Below, one piece after another: positions 5,080 to 9,356 of a stretch of 9,356 nucleotides of DNA; the first letter of the stretch is position 1, and every line of letters starts with the position of its first letter. Source of the DNA: Clostridiales bacterium (GTDB taxonomy: Bacteria; Bacillota; Clostridia; Tissierellales; Dethiosulfatibacteraceae); assembly GCA_003446975.1 (NCBI GenBank), contig DMAP01000042.1, forward strand, positions 1 through 9,356. The letters run 5' to 3'. The translations under genes were made by a program, and so were the position numbers. The notes under the pieces were generated by a model, which was not told where the DNA came from, did not search any database, and was given only the letters and a program-made list of their open reading frames with translations.

Positions 5080-6633
5080 ATGATTTATGGAGTGATTTTT
5101 GCAATTTACTTTTTATTTATTATTATCAGCTCAATCAAGAGTTCTAAACAAGTGGAGTCCCTGTCTGACTTCACAACAGGTGGCCACAGAATGGGACTGA
5201 AATTGGGAGTAGGCACCACACTGGCTACCTGGCTAAGCGTGGCTTCAATCATGGGGGTTCCAGGAAATCTTTATAGAACTGGATTTGCCGCCATTTACGG
5301 ATGGGTTGTCGGTTGGTTTGTAGCAACAGCTTTGATGCCTATATTGGCCTATAAAGTCAGAATGCCGGCTATGCCTACAAGAACTTTCCCTGAGTTTATG
5401 AGATTAAGATATGAACCCTATGAAAAGAATAGCAAGATGCAATTGTTGATTGCCGTTCTGATGCTCATTGGTTATTTTGTCTTTGCTCATCTTCAAGTTG
5501 TCGGATTTGGAATCGTTTTTTCTACTATTACTGGATTGAAATATGAAATTTCCATATTCTTCTTCCTAGCTGTTCTGCTCTTCACCAGTTTCGGTGGTTT
5601 CTGGTCAGTTGCAGCTACAGATACACTTAATGCTGTACTGATATTTGTCGGCGTGGTCGTCGCAGCCGGCGTCGTTTTGTCAAACGCAGGCGGATGGAGC
5701 AATATCATGAGTACTATATCGACTACAACAGCACCGATTTATGAAGGTGGCGCTGCCCTGGAATCCGGTATTATGATTTCACCGTTTGGGGCTTTTGGGA
5801 CCTCGGCTTTGTTGTCAATATTCTTGTCCAACGCTTTAGGCGCATCAGTTGCCCCTCATTGGATCACAAGATTTATGGCTCCAAAGAATGCGAAAGCGGC
5901 CGTCCTTCAAATGACCATATCGCTGCTATTGTTGACAGCCATATTTGTACCGCTGATTATCATAGGGCTTGGATCTAAAGTGTTGCTGCCAAGCTTGCCG
6001 GTAGGAAATACAACGGATTACTTATTCCCAATGATCATAACCCAATATGCACCACCTGTCATCGGAGCTCTTGCTCTAGTTGGAATCTGCGCTGCAGCAG
6101 TATCGACAGCAAACTCAATGCTGCTTAACTGTGGTACATCTCTTGTATACGACATCAAGCGTATGATATTTTCAACTGAAACTCAAACTGCGCAAGATGA
6201 CAATAAGACAACAAGTCAATTGAGAATAGTCATTTTTATACTTGGGGCATTAGCTGTTGTCAGTGCCATAAAACCACCTGTTCTTCTAGCCATGGGATTC
6301 ACGTACATCTATGGTGGCTTCGGATCAGCGTTCTTCTGGCCGGTGTGGTTTGGTCTCTATTGGAAGAGAATGAACAGAGCAGGCGCATATCTATCAATCA
6401 TAGTTGGTCTGAGCGGTTATCTATACGCAACCATTACAAAAATGGCTTTCCCAGCTTTCCTTGTGGGTGCTGGTTTGTCTCTGATAGCTTGCCTGATTGG
6501 GGTCTATGCGACCAAGAAACCACCTCTTGAAGCTTATGAAGCTTTCTTTGAACCAGACATTAGCGAAAGCACCAAGCAGGTGATCAGACATATTAGAAAA
6601 GAGTCAGATACATCCAATGAGGCAGTTTCATAA
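5080..6633 (+). CDS. Sodium:solute symporter (SSS family)
   Basis: A 517-aa polytopic membrane protein, about 13 hydrophobic segments, of the normal length for the family (proline, pantothenate and organic-acid Na+ symporters). Family features: an N-terminal span then 'DFTTGGHRMG' (30-39), 'GGFWSVAATDTLNAVLIFVG' (172-191) matching the conserved 'GG..AV..TD..Q' segment, and 'AAAVSTANSMLL' (338-349), where Ser342 and Thr343 correspond to the sodium-binding Ser/Thr pair of PutP. It would couple Na+ entry to uptake of a solute. RBS GGAGG (5067-5071) with eight-base spacing. It is the second gene of the sigma-54 operon; the dehydrogenase follows 25 bases after its stop. The linked dehydrogenase and BKACE gene suggest a small organic acid or amino-acid-derived substrate, but the identity cannot be read from the sequence. 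Confidence 0.93.
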   Translation: MIYGVIFAIYFLFIIISSIKSSKQVESLSDFTTGGHRMGLKLGVGTTLATWLSVASIMGVPGNLYRTGFAAIYGWVVGWFVATALMPILAYKVRMPAMPTRTFPEFMRLRYEPYEKNSKMQLLIAVLMLIGYFVFAHLQVVGFGIVFSTITGLKYEISIFFFLAVLLFTSFGGFWSVAATDTLNAVLIFVGVVVAAGVVLSNAGGWSNIMSTISTTTAPIYEGGAALESGIMISPFGAFGTSALLSIFLSNALGASVAPHWITRFMAPKNAKAAVLQMTISLLLLTAIFVPLIIIGLGSKVLLPSLPVGNTTDYLFPMIITQYAPPVIGALALVGICAAAVSTANSMLLNCGTSLVYDIKRMIFSTETQTAQDDNKTTSQLRIVIFILGALAVVSAIKPPVLLAMGFTYIYGGFGSAFFWPVWFGLYWKRMNRAGAYLSIIVGLSGYLYATITKMAFPAFLVGAGLSLIACLIGVYATKKPPLEAYEAFFEPDISESTKQVIRHIRKESDTSNEAVS

Positions 6634-6658
6634 ATATGATGACTAAAAGGAGATTGAA

Positions 6659-7678
6659 ATGAGAATAGCAATTTTGGGAGCTGGGTCGTTGGGTACGATC
6701 ATAGGGGCTCTTATCACAAAAGGATCCGGTAGTGACCACGATGTCGTCCTCATTGATTCAAACGAGGCACATGTGAAGGAATTAAACAACTCGGGAGCCA
6801 CCATAACAGGCTTTCTGGAGATGAATGTTCCAGTCAAGGCAATTATGCCAGCTGAGATGTCAGGAATATATGATATTGTAATCCTATTGACGAAGCAAAC
6901 TTTCAATGATGTGGCTCTCAAGCCTTTACTGAAGCATCTTGATGAGAATAGCACGGTATGTACATTGCAAAATGGAATACCTGAGGAGTTTGTCGCAGAG
7001 TATGTCGGTAAATCGAGAACGGTTGGCGGTGCGGTAGGATTTGGCGCAACTTGGATCAAGCCAGGGGTATCAATGCTGACTTCGTCCTACGAGACGGTTC
7101 AGAACTTTGCATTTGACATTGGTGAGATTGATGGACAAGTCACACCAAGAATTCTAAAAGTGAAGGATGTCCTAAGCCATGTGGGCAACACCGATGTAAT
7201 GACCAATCTGATGGATGTTCGTTGGACAAAGGTTTTGATGAATGCCACATTCAGCGGCATGTCAGCCGCACTAGGTTGTACTTTTGGTGAGGTTCTTGAT
7301 AATCGAACCGCCATGGAAGCATTGGCATATGTTGCTGACGAAGTCATAAAAACAGCAAATGCACACGGGTACAAGATGGTTTTCATGCAAGGCAAAGAGA
7401 TGTCGGATTTGGAAATACTTAAAGATGAAACACCTGCTGACAAGTTTGACTTCTATCATGAGGTATGGGGTAGACATAGAGCCTTAAAAGCCAGCATGCT
7501 TCAGGATCTTGAAAAAGGAATCCCTTGCGAGATAGATTTCATCAATGGATTTGTCGCAAGGAAAGGAAAAGAAAAGGGCCTATATACACCCTATAACAAT
7601 CTGATAGTATCATTGGTAAAAGAAGCCGAAAAGCATAAAGTGGTTCCAAAGTTTGAAGAAAACATCAAACATTTCTAG
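6659..7678 (+). CDS. Ketopantoate reductase family (ApbA/PanE-like) NAD(P)-dependent dehydrogenase
   Basis: A 339-aa Rossmann-fold oxidoreductase. The dinucleotide-binding GAGSLG is at 7-12. Lys79, Asn105 (in 'LQNGIPE'), Lys191 and Asn195 (in 'WTKVLMN') align by eye with the catalytic Lys/Asn set of ketopantoate reductase. Ser279 and Glu291 in 'ASMLQDLEKGIPCEIDFING' match the substrate-binding pair. It is about 35 residues longer than the biosynthetic enzyme (near 300 aa), with extra sequence around 240-270. It shares the sigma-54 transcript with the symporter, which argues for a catabolic 2-oxo/2-hydroxy acid reductase or dehydrogenase rather than pantothenate synthesis; panB, panC and panD are not nearby. 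RBS AAGGAGA (6647-6653). The true substrate is open. Confidence 0.88.
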   Translation: MRIAILGAGSLGTIIGALITKGSGSDHDVVLIDSNEAHVKELNNSGATITGFLEMNVPVKAIMPAEMSGIYDIVILLTKQTFNDVALKPLLKHLDENSTVCTLQNGIPEEFVAEYVGKSRTVGGAVGFGATWIKPGVSMLTSSYETVQNFAFDIGEIDGQVTPRILKVKDVLSHVGNTDVMTNLMDVRWTKVLMNATFSGMSAALGCTFGEVLDNRTAMEALAYVADEVIKTANAHGYKMVFMQGKEMSDLEILKDETPADKFDFYHEVWGRHRALKASMLQDLEKGIPCEIDFINGFVARKGKEKGLYTPYNNLIVSLVKEAEKHKVVPKFEENIKHF

Positions 7679-7680
7679 TC

Positions 7681-7713
7681 AAAATAGTTGGGGAGCTTAG
7701 CTCCCCAACTATT
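7681..7713. terminator. Bidirectional terminator between the dehydrogenase and the regulator
   Basis: A 14-bp perfect stem (7683-7696 with 7700-7713) with a TTA loop and a GC-rich core. AAAA at 7681-7684 supplies the U-tract on the minus strand, so termination there looks better; the plus-strand tail is only moderately T-rich. It fills the gap between the two convergent genes, touching the regulator's stop codon. Confidence 0.88.
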
Positions 7714-9117
7714 CTAACTGATATCATATTTTTTCAACTTGGTGTACAGGTTGCTTCTGTCTATCCCCAGCTTCAGGGCAGCTTTGGTTTTGTTCCAACT
7801 CGTTGCTTCCAGAGCGGCGATAATTGCAGATTTTTCAGCATCCTCTTTGGCACTGCTCAATGAAATTTTATTGACTGAGTGGCCGTCTGATGTATTGGAA
7901 ACATCATCGGATTCATTTAACAGCTTATGATTGTAAAAAGTGAAATCCTCCAGCGAGAGGTAGCCTGATCCTTTGAGCAAGCAAGCTCTTTCTATGACAT
8001 TTTCAAGCTCTCGGACATTTCCCGGCCATGAGTAATTGTGGAAGCGTGTGATGACTTGCTCATCAATACCATGAATTCCAAGGCCATAGGATATATTGAA
8101 TTTTTCAATAAAGAAATGACACAATGGGGAAATATCAACAATTCTTTTTCTTAATGGAGGAATCTCCAGTTCCACAACATTTATACGATAGTACAAATCC
8201 TCGCGGAATTCCCCTTTTTTGATGAGGTCGGTTAGTTTTTTATTGGTGCTGCAGATGATTCTGACATCGAGATCGATGGTTTTGTTGTCACCTAGACGTA
8301 CAATTTCCCGCTCCTGTATGACCCTCAGCAGTTTCGATTGGAGATTATAAGGCATTTCCCCAATTTCGTCCAAAAGAATTGAACCTTTGTTGGCCAGCTC
8401 AAATTTGCCGATTTTACCCTCTTTCAAAGCGCCACTGAATGCACCGGGACCATAACCAAACAGTTCAGATTCAATCAAATCCTTTGGTATGGCTGAGCAA
8501 TTGATTTTCACAAATTTTTCGTCACGCCTGTCGCTATTCAAATGAATGTGGTTGGCAAAGATTTCTTTACCTGTACCTGTTTCACCTGTTATAAGAACAG
8601 TTGCTTTTGTTGAGGCGATTTTGCTGATTGTATCCTTGATATTCCTTATCTCATCTGAAGCACTGATAATTCTGATTGGGGCAGTATTGATTTTTTGCAG
8701 CTTTTTAATTGTTTTCTTGTATTTTAAGTTGATCTGCTCAAGTTGTTCAATCTTTTTATTCAACACCTCCACCTCATTCATATTATTGAATGTGGCTGAA
8801 GAAATCACACCAAGAGTTTCTTGGGTGGCATCGTCTTTAATGAGAATGCGGTTGCAAACGACTTTTCTGCCGTCAATCATTTCAAAGATATCACCAATGG
8901 TCTCATTTCCGGTTTCTAAGACTTTTGGAATTACTGAGTTTGGGATTATCTCGAGAACGTGTTTGCCAATTATCTCTTGTTCAGTAAGATTAAACAGGTT
9001 CATATAATTTTTGCTCATAAACAGGATAAGACCTTTTTCATCTGTAATAATTGTAAAAAACATTGATTCAATCGCATGAAGAATCACATCAATCAGCTTT
9101 TCATTTTTAATAAACAT
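7714..9117 (-). CDS. Sigma-54-dependent transcriptional activator (PAS-AAA+-Fis HTH)
   Basis: A 467-aa bacterial enhancer-binding protein. Domains: PAS-type sensor (about 8-110), coiled-coil linker (115-145, rich in K/E/L/I), AAA+ core (150-385) and Fis-type HTH (428-467). Core motifs: Walker A GETGTGKE (178-185), the sigma-54 contact loop GAFSGA (225-230), Walker B 'SILLDEIGEM' (246-255), sensor I 'CSTN' (289-292), arginine-finger region 'FREDLYYRINV' (304-314) and sensor II 'WPGNVRELEN' (364-373). The contact loop has Ser where most relatives have Thr. The ATG at 9117 is preferred over the TTG at 9135 because GAGGTG lies six bases before it. The two palindromes and the -24/-12 promoter at 4779-4894 are the likely target. 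The PAS domain probably senses a small ligand; no receiver domain is present, so it is not a two-component response regulator. Confidence 0.94.
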   Translation of the reverse strand: MFIKNEKLIDVILHAIESMFFTIITDEKGLILFMSKNYMNLFNLTEQEIIGKHVLEIIPNSVIPKVLETGNETIGDIFEMIDGRKVVCNRILIKDDATQETLGVISSATFNNMNEVEVLNKKIEQLEQINLKYKKTIKKLQKINTAPIRIISASDEIRNIKDTISKIASTKATVLITGETGTGKEIFANHIHLNSDRRDEKFVKINCSAIPKDLIESELFGYGPGAFSGALKEGKIGKFELANKGSILLDEIGEMPYNLQSKLLRVIQEREIVRLGDNKTIDLDVRIICSTNKKLTDLIKKGEFREDLYYRINVVELEIPPLRKRIVDISPLCHFFIEKFNISYGLGIHGIDEQVITRFHNYSWPGNVRELENVIERACLLKGSGYLSLEDFTFYNHKLLNESDDVSNTSDGHSVNKISLSSAKEDAEKSAIIAALEATSWNKTKAALKLGIDRSNLYTKLKKYDIS

Positions 9118-9163
9118 TAACTGCACCTCAATCAATTAAAAACTAAAATCACTTTAACACCAT

Positions 9164-9190
9164 TTGATTATATCATAAATATGCTAATAA
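9164..9190 (+). promoter_or_regulatory. Weak candidate sigma-A promoter of the BKACE gene
   Basis: TTGATT (9164-9169) and an extended -10-like TGCTAATAA (9182-9190) with a short 15-bp spacer. No -24/-12 element is present between 9118 and 9231, so this gene does not share the sigma-54 promoter type used by the symporter operon. The site overlaps the divergent activator promoter. Confidence 0.3.
9167..9175 (-). promoter_or_regulatory. Extended -10 promoter of the sigma-54 activator gene
   Basis: On the minus strand TGATATAAT is a perfect extended -10 (TGnTATAAT). No good -35 box lies 17 bp upstream, as is common for this class. The start near 9160 leaves a leader of about 40 bases. The same bases contain the small palindrome TGATTATATCA (9165-9175). 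Confidence 0.55.
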
Positions 9191-9231
9191 AAATAATAGA
9201 TAAAAACAAAACATAATCGGAGGAATTACTT

Positions 9232-9356
9232 ATGAAAAAGACAATCATTACAGCAGCCTTAACCGGAGGCATACATACACCGGGCATGAGCGAGTATCTG
9301 CCCATCACCCCGGACCAGATCATCGCCGACGCCTTGACAGCCTATCAGGCAGGTGC
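9232..9356 (+). CDS. BKACE family beta-keto acid cleavage enzyme (DUF849), N-terminal fragment
   Basis: The first 41 codons and two further bases of a gene that continues beyond the window. The start 'KKTIITAALTGGIHTPGMSE', then 'YLPITPDQIIADALTAYQAGA', is typical of the BKACE/3-keto-5-aminohexanoate cleavage family: the first beta strand carrying 'TAA.TG', then 'LP.TP.QI' and 'A...GA'. These TIM-barrel metalloenzymes condense a beta-keto acid with acetyl-CoA and split off acetoacetate. The segment 'GIHTPGMSEYLPITP' is more like the general BKACE branch than the lysine-fermentation enzyme Kce, as far as memory allows. RBS GGAGG (9219-9223), eight bases before the ATG. The metal ligands and the substrate-determining residues lie outside the window, so the substrate is open. 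Confidence 0.88.
   Translation, partial: MKKTIITAALTGGIHTPGMSEYLPITPDQIIADALTAYQAG

Noticed and set aside
9118..9135. Start of the sigma-54 activator at the TTG at 9135
   Set aside because: The RBS GAGGTG (9129-9124) lies inside that extension and is ideally spaced for the ATG at 9117.
9165..9175. Small palindrome TGATTATATCA as an operator between the activator and BKACE genes
   Set aside because: It is created by the extended -10 box itself, is short and A/T-rich, and has no second copy nearby.

Overview
The window looks like chromosomal DNA from an anaerobic, low- to moderate-GC Firmicute, probably a clostridium. The reasons are strong AGGAGG-type ribosome binding sites before nearly every gene, A/T-rich intergenic DNA, sigma-A-like promoters, intrinsic terminators, and protein families typical of amino-acid- and organic-acid-using anaerobes. 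No organism name can be assigned from the sequence alone. I see no rRNA, tRNA, CRISPR array or insertion sequence.

Left part (1-2914). The end of an ABC transporter operon is present: the permease C-terminus and a four-base-overlapping ATPase, most like the iron(III)/thiamine/phosphonate branch. It converges on, and overlaps by 14 bp, a 506-aa helix-turn-helix protein on the minus strand. A divergent 98-aa protein starts 150 bp away. The 150-bp gap between these two genes is packed with palindromes, two tandem 19-bp elements and two copies of TAACNGTTA, and looks like a shared control region.

Middle (2915-4733). After a strong terminator there is a gene-poor, A/T-rich stretch. On the minus strand it holds a decayed KilA-N domain gene, broken by an amber codon exactly where the conserved Trp codon should be and eroded further on. 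Then follow a likely promoter, a 20-codon leader ORF with a strong RBS, an intrinsic terminator that could act as an attenuator, and rsgA, the ribosome-assembly GTPase, with its own terminator.

Right part (4734-9356). This is a catabolic/transport module under sigma-54 control. A textbook -24/-12 promoter lies at 4880-4894, preceded by two matching 18-bp inverted repeats 32 bp apart (likely enhancer sites). It drives a 42-aa single-span membrane protein, a sodium:solute symporter (SSS family) and a ketopantoate-reductase-family dehydrogenase. A bidirectional terminator separates these from a convergent PAS-AAA+-Fis sigma-54 activator on the minus strand, the obvious candidate regulator. Divergent from the regulator is the start of a BKACE (beta-keto acid cleavage enzyme, DUF849) gene that runs off the window.

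Working model (inference): the activator senses a small organic acid or its metabolite, turns on the symporter and dehydrogenase, and the BKACE enzyme cleaves a beta-keto acid with acetyl-CoA. The substrate cannot be read from this window.
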